Source of the DNA: Streptomyces sp. NBC_00708
Lineage (GTDB): Bacteria; Actinomycetota; Actinomycetes; Streptomycetales; Streptomycetaceae
Assembly: GCA_036226585.1 (NCBI GenBank)
Contig: CP108997.1
Location: 2,294,001 to 2,358,000, forward strand
Length of the DNA stretch: 64,000 nucleotides
Direction: 5' to 3'
The notes beneath the pieces were generated by a model. It saw nothing but the letters and a program-made list of their open reading frames with translations, was not told where the DNA came from and ran no database searches. Made by a program: the position numbers and the translations under genes. This document shows positions 33,289 to 43,562 of this stretch, one piece after another. Each line of letters opens with the position of its first letter. Positions within the stretch are counted from its first letter, which is position 1.

Positions 33289-36102
33289 ATGAGCCCGCGT
33301 ACGAGAACCCCCCGCGCGGCGGCCGCCTGCGCCCCCTGGGTGCGCACCCGGCTGCGGACCGCGCCCGGCGCGTCGCTCGCGTTCGCCCTGCTGGTGCTGG
33401 TGACGGCGTTCCTGGCCGCCGCCTTCCCCCGGGCCGTCGACCGCTACGAGGGCCAGGGGCTGCGCCACGACCTCGGCGTCGTCGAACCGAGACGCGGCGT
33501 CCTGGAGGTGAGCGGCCCGCAGCCCGGCCTCGAACTCCCCGTCCGGGCCCGCGAGAAGGCGGTGCGCGGCGCCACGATGGGTGCGGCCCAGCGCCGCATC
33601 CTGCGCACGCTTCCCGAGCCGGTACGGGCCGACGCGGCCCAGTCCGCGTACGGGGTCCGGACCTCGAAGGGCATCCCGGCATCGGAGACGTGGTTCCCCC
33701 GCCCCTACGGCCTCGACCCCTCGCTCACCTATGTCACCCAGTCCGGGCTCGCCGACCACGCCGTCCTGCGCACGGGCTCCTGGCCGAAGGTCCACGGCAA
33801 GGTGACCCTGCGGACCCGCGAGGTCGAGGCGGCCGTCACCGAGGCGACCGCGAAGGCCCTGCACATCGAGCGGGGCGCGACCGTCGCCGTCCCGACCCGG
33901 GGCGGCGGGACGCTGACCGTACGCGTCACCGGCATCGTCGCCCCGAAGCAGCCCGAGGCGTCCTACTGGTCGGCCGAGCAGCTGCTGCGCACCCCCTCGC
34001 TGGTGCCGATCCCCACCAAGGAGACCCCGCGCTACTACTGGACGGCCGCGCTGCTGCTGCCGCCGGACGCCGCGCCCGCCCTGCTCTCCACCACCGGGCA
34101 GCCCGAGGTCTACTGGCGGCTGGCGCCGGACAGCTCCGGCCTGACCGCCCGTGACGTGCCCCGGCTGCGTACCGCGATCGCCTCCCTGGAGGGCGGCCCC
34201 GGGCTGCTCGCCCTGCGCGAACTGGCCGGGGACACGGTCACCGTCACCACCGACCTGGACGAGGTCCTGGCCGCGTACGAGGACATGCGCGCGGCGATCG
34301 AGCCGGTCGTCACGGTCGCCGCCGTCGGCATCGGGGCCGTCGCCGCCGTCGTGCTGCTGATGACGGGCGGCCTCGTCGCCGGCCGCCGGCACGCCGAACT
34401 GGCCCTGCTGCGGGCCCGGGGCGCGTCCCTGACCGGCATCGGGGGCCGGCTGCTCGCCGAGACCGCGGTGACGGCCGTACCCGCCGGCGCCCTGGGGCTG
34501 CTGCTCGCGGTCCTCGCGGTGGGCGAGGCCCGGCTGTGGCCGGCCGCGGTGGGGGCCGGCGCGGTCGTCGTGCTGGTCTGCGCCGCGCTTCCGCTGCGCA
34601 CGGCCCTGCTGCACCGCAGGCACCGGGCGCACGGGGAGCGCGACGACCTCGCGACCGCCCGCCCCTCGCGGCGGCGCACCGTCGCCGAACTGACCCTGCT
34701 GGTGCTGGCCGTGGGCGCCGTCGTGGCGCTGCGCCGGCGTGGTACGGACAGCGAGGGCGGCACCGATCTGCTGGTCAGCGCCGCACCCGTGCTGGTCGCC
34801 CTGATCGCCGCCGTCGTCCTGGTCCGGCTCTACCCGCTGCCGCTGCGGCTCGCGCTGCGCTCCGTGTCCCGGCTGCGCGGCGCGGTCGGCTTCCTGGCGC
34901 TGGCCCGCGCCGGCCGCTCGTCCGCCGCCGGCACCCTGCCCCTGCTCGCCCTGCTGGTCGCCCTGACGACGGCGGCGTTCGGCGGCTCGGTGCTCGCCGG
35001 GGTCGCGGACGCCCGGGACGACGCGGCCGTGCTCGCCACCGGCGCCGACGCCCGGATCAGCGGCCAGGGGGACGCCGTACCGCTGCCCGCCGGCCTGATC
35101 CGCGCGGCCGGGGAGACGGACGGCGTACACGAGGTGGTGCGGGCCCAGATCGAGTACGGGGTGGCGCTGCCGCCCGCGGCGGACGGGGCCGAGGACGCCA
35201 AGGGCGCCACGCTGATCGGCGTCGACCCGGAGGCGTATGCCCGGCTGGCCCGCACCGTCGGCCTCGGCACCTTCCCGGCGGACCGGCTGAAGGCCACCGG
35301 TGCGCGGCCCGTCAAGGGCGAACCGGCCGACAGGGACCGAGTGCTGCCCGTGCTCGCCTCGCCGTCCGTCGCCCAGCGGCTCGGCGGCCGGCCGCAGGAC
35401 CTCCAGTCGCTGGCCGGGGACTTCCGGGTGCGGCTGGCCGGCACGGTGACGCGTACCCCCGCCGTCACCGACTCCTCGTTCATGATCGTCGACGCCTCCG
35501 CCCTCACCCACCGGCAGACCACCGCGCTGCTGCTCACCGGCGACCACCTGGACGCCCGTGCGCTGCGGGCGGCCGCCGCGAAGGCCGGCGAGCACTTCTC
35601 GGTACAGCTGCGCTCCGAGGCGCGTGCCGCGTACGTCGACACCCCGATGCAGAACGGCGCCGAGCAGATCTATCTGGCGGCCATCGCGGCCGGCGCCGGG
35701 TACGCCCTGCTCGCCGTCCTCCTCTCGCTGCTGCGGACCGCGCCGGAGCGCACCACGCTGCTGGCCCGCCTGCGCACCATGGGCCTCACCTCCCGGCAGG
35801 GCGGGCGGCTGCTCGGCTTCGAGGCCATGCCGCAGGCGCTGCTCGCCGCCGTGGGCGGGCTGCTCGTCGGCCGGGCCACCATCGCGCTGCTCGCGCCGGG
35901 CATCGACCTGACGCACCTCGCGCTCTCGACCGGCCCCGGCTCCGGTCTGCTGGACACCGCACCGCTGCGGACCGACCTCCGGTCCCTGGTCCTGCCGGCG
36001 CTGGGCGTGATCGTCCTCGCCGCCGCGGTGGCCGGTGTGCAGGCCTGGTGGACCGGCCGCCGCGGATCGATCACCGAACTCAGGGCAGGAGACTCCCGAT
36101 GA
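33289..36102 (+). CDS. ABC transporter permease, FtsX/MacB-like, second subunit
   Basis: A 937-residue partner permease with the same layout: N-terminal helix (about 22-45), extracellular domain (about 50-330), helix cluster including VVTVAAVGIGAVAAVVLLMT (about 345-365) and a C-terminal FtsX-like bundle (about 780-930). It starts 1 bp after the first permease and overlaps the ATPase gene by 4 bp (ATGA), so the three form one transcription unit. Together the two permeases and the ATPase make a heterodimeric exporter. Substrate unknown. Confidence 0.85.
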   Translation: MSPRTRTPRAAAACAPWVRTRLRTAPGASLAFALLVLVTAFLAAAFPRAVDRYEGQGLRHDLGVVEPRRGVLEVSGPQPGLELPVRAREKAVRGATMGAAQRRILRTLPEPVRADAAQSAYGVRTSKGIPASETWFPRPYGLDPSLTYVTQSGLADHAVLRTGSWPKVHGKVTLRTREVEAAVTEATAKALHIERGATVAVPTRGGGTLTVRVTGIVAPKQPEASYWSAEQLLRTPSLVPIPTKETPRYYWTAALLLPPDAAPALLSTTGQPEVYWRLAPDSSGLTARDVPRLRTAIASLEGGPGLLALRELAGDTVTVTTDLDEVLAAYEDMRAAIEPVVTVAAVGIGAVAAVVLLMTGGLVAGRRHAELALLRARGASLTGIGGRLLAETAVTAVPAGALGLLLAVLAVGEARLWPAAVGAGAVVVLVCAALPLRTALLHRRHRAHGERDDLATARPSRRRTVAELTLLVLAVGAVVALRRRGTDSEGGTDLLVSAAPVLVALIAAVVLVRLYPLPLRLALRSVSRLRGAVGFLALARAGRSSAAGTLPLLALLVALTTAAFGGSVLAGVADARDDAAVLATGADARISGQGDAVPLPAGLIRAAGETDGVHEVVRAQIEYGVALPPAADGAEDAKGATLIGVDPEAYARLARTVGLGTFPADRLKATGARPVKGEPADRDRVLPVLASPSVAQRLGGRPQDLQSLAGDFRVRLAGTVTRTPAVTDSSFMIVDASALTHRQTTALLLTGDHLDARALRAAAAKAGEHFSVQLRSEARAAYVDTPMQNGAEQIYLAAIAAGAGYALLAVLLSLLRTAPERTTLLARLRTMGLTSRQGGRLLGFEAMPQALLAAVGGLLVGRATIALLAPGIDLTHLALSTGPGSGLLDTAPLRTDLRSLVLPALGVIVLAAAVAGVQAWWTGRRGSITELRAGDSR

Positions 36103-37067
36103 CGACGCCGTCGACCGATTCCACGCTGGCGGAGCTCGAACAGCGGGCCACCGCCCGGCGCGACCGGCCCTCCTACGGGCACGACGCGCTCATCGCCTGC
36201 GACCGCCTGGTCCGCATCTTCACCACGGACGGGGTGGAGGTGCAGGCCCTCCAGGGCCTCGATCTGCTGGTTCAGGAGGGCGAGTTGCTGGCCCTGGTGG
36301 GCGCGTCCGGCAGCGGCAAGTCCACGCTGATGAACATCCTGGCGGGGCTGGACGAGCCCACGGCCGGGGCAGCGAAGGTGGCGGGCTGCGATCTGCTGTC
36401 CATGGGCCAGAAGGAACGGCTCCGCTACCGCCGGGACGTCGTCGGCTTCGTCTGGCAGCAGACCGCCCGCAACCTCCTGCCGTATCTCACGGCGCTCCAG
36501 AACATCACGCTGCCCATGCAACTGCGCGGGCGCGGCCGGAACCGCGAACGGGCCGCGCGCGCCGAGGCGTTGCTGAAGATGCTGGAGGTCGAGGACTGCC
36601 GCGACCGGCGTCCGCAGCAGATGTCGGGCGGCCAGCAGCAGCGGGTGGCGATCGCCGTCTCGCTCGCCAACTCCCCCTCGGTGCTGCTCGCCGACGAGCC
36701 GACCGGCGAGCTGGACTCGGCCACCGGCGAGCAGGTCTTCGCGGCGTTCCGCCGTGCCAACGAGGAGCTGGGCACGACGATCGTGATCGTCACCCACGAC
36801 CAGGCCGTCGCCAACGAGGTGCGCCGTACGGTCGCGATCCGCGACGGCCGCACGTCCTTCGAGGTGCTGCGCCGCACCGAGGTCGACGCGGCGACCGGCC
36901 AGGAGTCCCAGGTGGCCCGCGAGTACGCGATGCTCGACCGCGCCGGCCGGCTCCAGCTGCCCGCCGACTACACGGAGGCGCTGGGCATGGAGCACCGCGT
37001 GATGCTGGAGCTGGAGCAGGACCACATCGGGGTCTGGCCGGACGGGCGCGGTCCCGGGACGGAATGA
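36099..37067 (+). CDS. ABC transporter ATP-binding protein (MacB/LolD type) with C-terminal extension
   Basis: A 322-residue ATPase. Walker A is [20 protein letters not shown], the signature MSGGQQQRVAIA, Walker B VLLADEPTGELD and the switch His in VIVTHDQ. These fit the LolD/MacB class, which powers FtsX-like permeases. About 80 extra residues follow the ATPase domain (from about 245), with no recognisable motif; LolD-type ATPases are usually near 230 residues. A 35-residue N-terminal leader precedes the first strand. The ATG at 36099 overlaps the permease stop. Confidence 0.92.
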   Translation: MTTPSTDSTLAELEQRATARRDRPSYGHDALIACDRLVRIFTTDGVEVQALQGLDLLVQEGELLALVGASGSGKSTLMNILAGLDEPTAGAAKVAGCDLLSMGQKERLRYRRDVVGFVWQQTARNLLPYLTALQNITLPMQLRGRGRNRERAARAEALLKMLEVEDCRDRRPQQMSGGQQQRVAIAVSLANSPSVLLADEPTGELDSATGEQVFAAFRRANEELGTTIVIVTHDQAVANEVRRTVAIRDGRTSFEVLRRTEVDAATGQESQVAREYAMLDRAGRLQLPADYTEALGMEHRVMLELEQDHIGVWPDGRGPGTE

Positions 37068-37110
37068 AGGCCCCGGGGAGCGGTCCGTGACCCCCCGTTA
37101 GGATCCGGCC

Positions 37111-38160
37111 ATGACGACGTTCGAACGCGAGATCACCGAGCCGGTCGACCTGTGCCTGCCCGACGGCCGCCTCGACCCGGCGGCGGCCGGCTGGTCCCGG
37201 GTGCCGCTGCACCGCGCCAATCTGCGCGGCTGGGGCCGCACGAAGCGGTGGGAGTACTGGTGCGTGACGACGCCCACCCATCTGGTGGCGCTGACCGTCA
37301 GCGATCTCGACTTCCTCGCGCTGAACAGCGTCTACCTGCTCGAATACGCGCCCGGCGGGCTGGAAATGGAGCGTACGGCGATCATCCCCGGCGGCCTCGG
37401 TGTCCACCTGCCCGACACCGTGGCCGGCGCCCCCGGCTCCCCGGACGTGGTGACCGGACCGGCGCGCCCCACGGGCGGCAAGGTGCGCGTGGAGATCCGC
37501 GACGAGCCGGGCGGCACCCGGCTCAGGGCGCGCTGTCTGACCCCGGAGCGGGTGCCGGTGGAGGTGGACCTCCTGGTCGCCCGGCCGGCGGGCCACGAAT
37601 CGCTCTCCGTGGTCGTCCCGTGGAACAGCAGGCGTTTCCAGTACACCTCCAAGCAGACCGCGCTGCCCGCCTCCGGCCGGGTCAGGGTCGGCGGGGAGTT
37701 CCTGGACTTCGACGGGGACGACACGTGGGCCGTCCTGGACCACGGCCGGGGCCGCTGGCCGCGTACGGTCGACTGGAACTGGGGCGCCGCGTCCGGCCGC
37801 ACCGACGGGCACACGGTGGGGCTCCAGCTCGGCGGGCGGTGGACGCTGGGCACCGGGTCCACGGAGAACGCGCTCTGCGTGGACGGCCGGCTCAGCAAGG
37901 TCGGCGAGGAGCTGGACTGGCGCTGGTCGGCATCGGACCCGCTCGCCCCGTGGACGATCCGTACGCCGCTGACGGGCCAGATCGACCTGACGTTCACCCC
38001 GTTCCACAACCGCCGCACCCGCACCGAGGCCGGGCTGCTCGCCAACCGCACCGACCAGTGCTTCGGCCACTACGACGGCCGCGTCCGCGCCGACGACGGC
38101 ACGGAGATCGCGGTGGAGCGGCTGCTGGGCTGGGCGGAGGACGTGCGCATGCGGTGGTGA
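37111..38160 (+). CDS. DUF2804 domain protein
   Basis: A 349-residue soluble protein of the DUF2804 family, which is built from beta-strands and has no assigned function. It starts with EREITEPVDLCLPDGRLDPAAAG and has the family's central WNWGAASGRTDGHTVGLQ block and acidic pairs. No signal peptide, membrane helix or cofactor motif is seen. It follows the exporter ATPase by 43 bp on the same strand but has no obvious link to it. Convergent with the next gene (15-bp gap). Confidence 0.8.
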   Translation: MTTFEREITEPVDLCLPDGRLDPAAAGWSRVPLHRANLRGWGRTKRWEYWCVTTPTHLVALTVSDLDFLALNSVYLLEYAPGGLEMERTAIIPGGLGVHLPDTVAGAPGSPDVVTGPARPTGGKVRVEIRDEPGGTRLRARCLTPERVPVEVDLLVARPAGHESLSVVVPWNSRRFQYTSKQTALPASGRVRVGGEFLDFDGDDTWAVLDHGRGRWPRTVDWNWGAASGRTDGHTVGLQLGGRWTLGTGSTENALCVDGRLSKVGEELDWRWSASDPLAPWTIRTPLTGQIDLTFTPFHNRRTRTEAGLLANRTDQCFGHYDGRVRADDGTEIAVERLLGWAEDVRMRW

Positions 38161-38175
38161 GGAGTGCGCGGGCTC

Positions 38176-38868
38176 TCAGCCGTTGACGGAGACCGCGAGG
38201 TTCCCCAGCCCGCCCGCCGCGCCGGCGCGGCGCAGGGCGATGGAGCCGTACGGGGTGCGCAGGCGCAGCCAGCTGCCCGCCGTCAGGAGGGCCACCGGGA
38301 AGTCGGGGGCGGCGCGCAGGAAGCCGAGGGACTGCGCGGCGTGGACGGCGCGCAGCGGGAGTTCGGTGTCCGCGAGGGTCCGCGACCAGATGTCGTGGCC
38401 GATACGGTCCCGCTCGGCCCGGGTGCGCCGCTCCTCGGGCAGGGCCTCGTCGCGGGCCCGGAATTCCGTGACGGCCGCGGTCAGCGCGGCGCGCAGGGCG
38501 TCGGGGCCGGGCAACCCCGGCCGTTCGGTCCAGCCGCCGCGCGGCGGGAGGACGCCCGCCCAGGGCGGCCCGGTCACCGGCGAGGGCAGCGCGCCCGTAG
38601 CGGCGTCCGGCCCCTCGGCGGGCAGGGTCTCCAGGAGATCGCCGGCCGACACCGTGACGTCGATGTCGTGCGCACCGGCCAGCCGCACCGCGCGGATCGC
38701 CAGCACATCGAAGGACGGTGGCCTGCCGAACACGGCGAGCGCGCCGCCGCCCGCCTGGAGGCGTACGGCGGCGGCACGGTCGTAGTGGAGCAGCCGTCCG
38801 AGGAAGGCCGCGAGATCCGCGGCCTCCCTCGCGTCGGCGAACCGCAGCGACTGTACGGACACGGTCAT
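38176..38868 (-). CDS. Conserved protein of unknown function, coupled to a thioesterase
   Basis: A 230-residue soluble protein. The start ATG at 38866-38868 overlaps the thioesterase stop (ATGA), so the two are translationally coupled. The middle carries basic/acidic helices (FRARDEALPEERRTRAERDR), and the C-terminus is beta-rich. No catalytic motif, membrane segment or cysteine cluster is visible and I recognise no family. Expression with a thioesterase suggests a role in acyl-CoA or fatty-acid metabolism, which is inference only. Confidence 0.7.
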   Translation of the reverse strand: MTVSVQSLRFADAREAADLAAFLGRLLHYDRAAAVRLQAGGGALAVFGRPPSFDVLAIRAVRLAGAHDIDVTVSAGDLLETLPAEGPDAATGALPSPVTGPPWAGVLPPRGGWTERPGLPGPDALRAALTAAVTEFRARDEALPEERRTRAERDRIGHDIWSRTLADTELPLRAVHAAQSLGFLRAAPDFPVALLTAGSWLRLRTPYGSIALRRAGAAGGLGNLAVSVNG

Positions 38869-39287
38869 ACCGCGGCGGGCTCCTCGGCCAGGTACTCCTG
38901 GAGGAACAGCTTCTCCTCCGCGGAGATCCGCCGGGGGCGCTCCGCCGCCAGGTCGTAGGGCACGACGACGGTCGAGGCCCGTACGTAGACCTGGTCGGGG
39001 TCCTTGATCTCGTAGGCGATCGTCAGCGACGCGGCGCCTATCTTCGTGACCCAGGACTCGACGGTCACCGGCCGGTGCCGGTGGACCAGCGGCCGCACGT
39101 AGTCGATCTCGTGCCGCGCCACCACGGAGCCGCCCGCGAAGGACGGCGAGCCGTCCCCCGGCGCCAGCCGGAACATGAAGTCGATGCGCGCCTCCTCCAG
39201 GTAGCGGAGGAAGACCACGTTGTTGACGTGGCCGAAGGCGTCCATGTCCGACCAGCGCAGCGGGCAGCTGTAGATATGACGAGCCAA
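38865..39287 (-). CDS. Acyl-CoA thioesterase, hotdog fold (4HBT family)
   Basis: A 140-residue hotdog thioesterase: SCPLRWSDMDAFGHVNNVVF carries the family's active Asp in the 4-hydroxybenzoyl-CoA thioesterase motif, followed by EEARIDFMFRL. It hydrolyses an acyl-CoA in the cytoplasm; the natural acyl group cannot be read. The start is a TTG at 39285-39287, giving (M)ARHIYSCPLRW, since no ATG or GTG gives a sensible N-terminus; a GAGG lies upstream. Located 5 bp after ettA and overlapping the next gene. Confidence 0.85.
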   Translation of the reverse strand: MARHIYSCPLRWSDMDAFGHVNNVVFLRYLEEARIDFMFRLAPGDGSPSFAGGSVVARHEIDYVRPLVHRHRPVTVESWVTKIGAASLTIAYEIKDPDQVYVRASTVVVPYDLAAERPRRISAEEKLFLQEYLAEEPAAV

Positions 39288-39292
39288 GACGA

Positions 39293-40957
<1,665 letters not shown>

Positions 40958-41095
40958 GAGAAACCGTCCGGCAATCGATGTGTGGGCAGATACACCCCAT
41001 CTTGCCTGACGGCCGCCTCTTGACGGAAACCGGTCCGGTGCGCGATACGCCCGGTCCCGGGGCGCGGTGCGCGCCGGAGCGGGCCGGGGTACGCG

Positions 41096-41129
41096 AAGGC
41101 CCCGGCGGGCCGAAGCCCGCCGGGGCCTT
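41096..41129 (-). terminator. Strong terminator after the LAETG surface protein
   Basis: A perfect 15-bp stem (AAGGCCCCGGCGGGC and complement) with a 4-base loop. On the transcribed minus strand the loop is UUCG closed by C-G, the very stable cUUCGg tetraloop. It sits 32 bp beyond the stop. Confidence 0.85.
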
Positions 41130-41161
41130 GATCAGTGCGTGTGACGGTGTGCTACCGCTGG

Positions 41162-42622
41162 TCACTCACTGGCGGTGCGGCCCTTGCGGCGCAGGAGGAC
41201 GACGGCGCCGCCGCCGACGACGACCAGGGCGATGGCGATGCCCGCGATCATCGGGGTGGCGCTGGAGCTGCCGGTCTCGGCGAGGTTGGTGTCGCCGCCC
41301 GTGCTGCCGCCGGCCGTGGCCGTGGTCGTGGTGGGCTTGTCGCCACCGGTCTGGGTGTCGGTGCCACCGGTGCTGCTGCCGCCGGTGGTGCTCCCCGTGG
41401 TCTTGCAGTCCAGGACGCCCTTGAACGTCTTGGAGAAGCCGCCGGGGCCGGTGACCGTGACGTCGTACGCCTGGTCCTCGGCGACGGGCACGGTGACGGT
41501 CACGGTCTTGCCGGCCTCGACGGTGTTCTCCTTGCCGGCGAGGTTGAAGGTGAACGCCTCGTCGCCCTGGTTGCCGACGGTGATGTCGACGCCGCCCTTG
41601 GAGCAGTTCTTCTCGGCGGTGGCCGTCGGGATCGGGCCCTTCTTGGCCCAGGTGGCGGTCGCGGTCGCGGAGACCGTGGACTCGCTGGAGCCGGCCAGGA
41701 TCTGGGTCTGGCTCTTGGTGACCCCGGCGAAGGCGCGGCCGACCGGGACGGAGGTGGCGGCCTGGACGGTCAGCGCGGCGGTGCCCTCCTCGGAGCCGGC
41801 GGGCACGTCGAAGTAGAGCTGGTCGCCGTCGGACGCCGTGGTGACGGGCTTGCCCGCCTTGTCGGTGACCTTCACGCCGCTGGCGAGGTCCGCCGGCGGG
41901 GTCACCGTGGCCTGGCCGGCGTTGGTGTGGACGGTGACCGGGCCGAGGCGCTCGCCGGAGCGGCCGGAGACCGCGACCGGGTCGAGCGCCAGGGACGCCT
42001 TGGGCTCGGCGGTGACGGTGGCGGACTTCTCCAGCCAGTCCGCGAGCTTCTCCGCCTGCTCGTCCTGGGCGGTCACGTCGGCGTGGTCGGAGAAGCGCCA
42101 GATCGCGACCTGGGTGCCGGCCGCAGCGGTCTTCTCGGTGAGCGTGCCGGTGCCGGCCGCCTCGGCGAGCTTCGAGAGGTCGTTCACCTGCGGGTAGGAG
42201 TGCTGGAGGATCCAGAGGATCTTGCCGGCGTCGTTGTTGCCGCCGAGCGAGGTCTGGCCCCAGGGGGTCTCCAGGTACTTCGCCCGGTCCTGGGTCGGGT
42301 TGTGAATGTCGATGCAGTACGTCTTGAGCGTGCCGCCGCCGTCGACGTTCATCTCGAACAGGCCCGCCGACACCTTGCGCTGCTTGCCGTTGTCATTCAG
42401 GAGCGCGGTGTCGAAGGTCTTCAGTCCGTCCAGGACGGCGGTCGCACCGCCCTGGTGCGCGGGCACCTCGTCGGCCGCCGCGCTGCCCGCGCCGACGAGC
42501 GCGCCGGCCACGACCAGGCCGGACGCCAGCGCCGAGGCGGTCAGCCGGGCTATGCGCCCACGCCGTGCGCCAGGGGCTGTCGTCGTGGATGACGAAATGG
42601 TCGCTGAAGAAGCAGAAAACAC
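41162..42622 (-). CDS. Thioester-domain (TQXA) LAETG-anchored surface protein
   Basis: A 486-residue cell-surface protein. Start: GTG at 42620-42622 with GGAGG 8 nt upstream; an upstream in-frame ATG would lack a ribosome site. The signal peptide (about 20-50) ends in SAAA. The thioester domain has Cys103 in KTYCIDIH and Gln171 in GTQVAIWRF, the pair that forms an internal Cys-Gln thioester able to bond covalently to host or substrate amines. Beta-sandwich repeats (about 205-410) follow, then a Thr/Gly-rich stalk and a sorting signal: LAETG (447-451), hydrophobic helix and RRKGR tail. Streptomyces class E sortases recognise LAXTG. The strong terminator marks it as a single gene. Confidence 0.9.
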   Translation of the reverse strand: MFSASSATISSSTTTAPGARRGRIARLTASALASGLVVAGALVGAGSAAADEVPAHQGGATAVLDGLKTFDTALLNDNGKQRKVSAGLFEMNVDGGGTLKTYCIDIHNPTQDRAKYLETPWGQTSLGGNNDAGKILWILQHSYPQVNDLSKLAEAAGTGTLTEKTAAAGTQVAIWRFSDHADVTAQDEQAEKLADWLEKSATVTAEPKASLALDPVAVSGRSGERLGPVTVHTNAGQATVTPPADLASGVKVTDKAGKPVTTASDGDQLYFDVPAGSEEGTAALTVQAATSVPVGRAFAGVTKSQTQILAGSSESTVSATATATWAKKGPIPTATAEKNCSKGGVDITVGNQGDEAFTFNLAGKENTVEAGKTVTVTVPVAEDQAYDVTVTGPGGFSKTFKGVLDCKTTGSTTGGSSTGGTDTQTGGDKPTTTTATAGGSTGGDTNLAETGSSSATPMIAGIAIALVVVGGGAVVLLRRKGRTASE

Positions 42623-42729
42623 TGATGTCCCCTCCGGGCGAGACCCTCGCGCCCGGTACGCGTGTGGGGATTGTCCCGCCTGCTTACTCAAGTGCCTTGT
42701 GAGTACGGGGAGATCCTATGGAGCAAGCC

Positions 42730-42790
42730 AAGGACAGTCCCCCGTCATACCATCCGACAACCATTCCGAATCGCAATCGTTATCACGGGC
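42730..42790 (-). promoter_or_regulatory. AT-rich upstream region of the LAETG surface protein
   Basis: This stretch of the 213-bp gap between the surface-protein start and the ssbB end is markedly AT-richer than its surroundings. On the minus strand it carries GATAACGATTGCGATTCGG and TTGTCGGATGGTATGAC. It probably holds the promoter, but I cannot place -35 and -10 with confidence. Confidence 0.3.
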
Positions 42791-42835
42791 AACTCCCGCC
42801 CCGGTGTGAGCACCGGCCACCGGTACGCCTCGTCA

Positions 42836-43462
42836 TCACGCGGTCACCAGATCCGAGTCGGTCTTCCGGGGTGCGGATCCGCCTTTCTGACGCACCGTCC
42901 GCCGCCGCGCGGCCGGACGCTCCGCCGCCGGCTCCTCCCGCTGCGCAGGCCGCTCCCGCGAGCGCACCGCTCCGTCCGCCGCGTCCCCGCCGTTCACCGG
43001 CTCCTCGCTCACGCCCCGCGCCTCCGGCGCGTCCCGCACCGCCCAGGGGTCCTCCCCCGCGCCGACCGGCGCCGGGCCGTACCGCGACGTCAGCCCCGGC
43101 TCGCCCCTGACCACCCGGCGGAACGCCGCCGTCCCCCGCGTCAGGTCGTGGCCCACCGCCACCGCCTCGATGTCCACGAACGTCCGGCGCTGCCCCTCCA
43201 GCTCCTCCTCGCGCACCTTCAGCCTGCCGTGCACCACCAGCGGCTCCCCCACCGCGACCGAACCCGTCAGATTCGCGGCCAGCGTGCGCCACGCCCACAC
43301 GGTGTAGAAGCTCGTGTGGCCGTCGGCCCACACCTCCTTCACCCGGTCCCAGCGCCGGGGCGTCACCGCGAACCTGAACCGGGCCATACCCCCGGTCGCC
43401 GTGTCCCGGAACTCCACCGCCGTCGCCGCGTTGCCCACCAGCGTCACCAAGGTCTCGTTCAT
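42836..43462 (-). CDS. ssbB: Single-stranded DNA-binding protein, SsbB type
   Basis: A 208-residue protein with an OB-fold in the first 110 residues (ETLVTLVGNAATAVEFR, then FYTVWAWRTLAANLTGS) and a long basic, disordered tail. The tail lacks the acidic DDDIPF-type tip used by the replicative SSB to recruit partners. Streptomyces carry a second SSB, SsbB, needed for chromosome segregation in sporulation, and it is encoded beside the dynamin genes as here. Compared with about 156 residues in S. coelicolor (from memory), the tail is longer. Lies 100 bp downstream of dynB on the same strand. Confidence 0.85.
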   Translation of the reverse strand: MNETLVTLVGNAATAVEFRDTATGGMARFRFAVTPRRWDRVKEVWADGHTSFYTVWAWRTLAANLTGSVAVGEPLVVHGRLKVREEELEGQRRTFVDIEAVAVGHDLTRGTAAFRRVVRGEPGLTSRYGPAPVGAGEDPWAVRDAPEARGVSEEPVNGGDAADGAVRSRERPAQREEPAAERPAARRRTVRQKGGSAPRKTDSDLVTA

Positions 43463-43562
43463 GACTCCGCCTCCCCTTCGCCCGGTCTCCGTGGCCGCAC
43501 CGTGTGCGCGGTCACTGATCCCATGCTGGAGGGGAGGCGGACATCCCGCTGGGGGCTGTGGA

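Noticed and set aside
42761..42785. Fur/Zur-type box in the AT-rich region before the LAETG protein
   Set aside because: GATAACGATTGCGATT has some likeness to metal-regulator boxes, but the inverted symmetry is poor.
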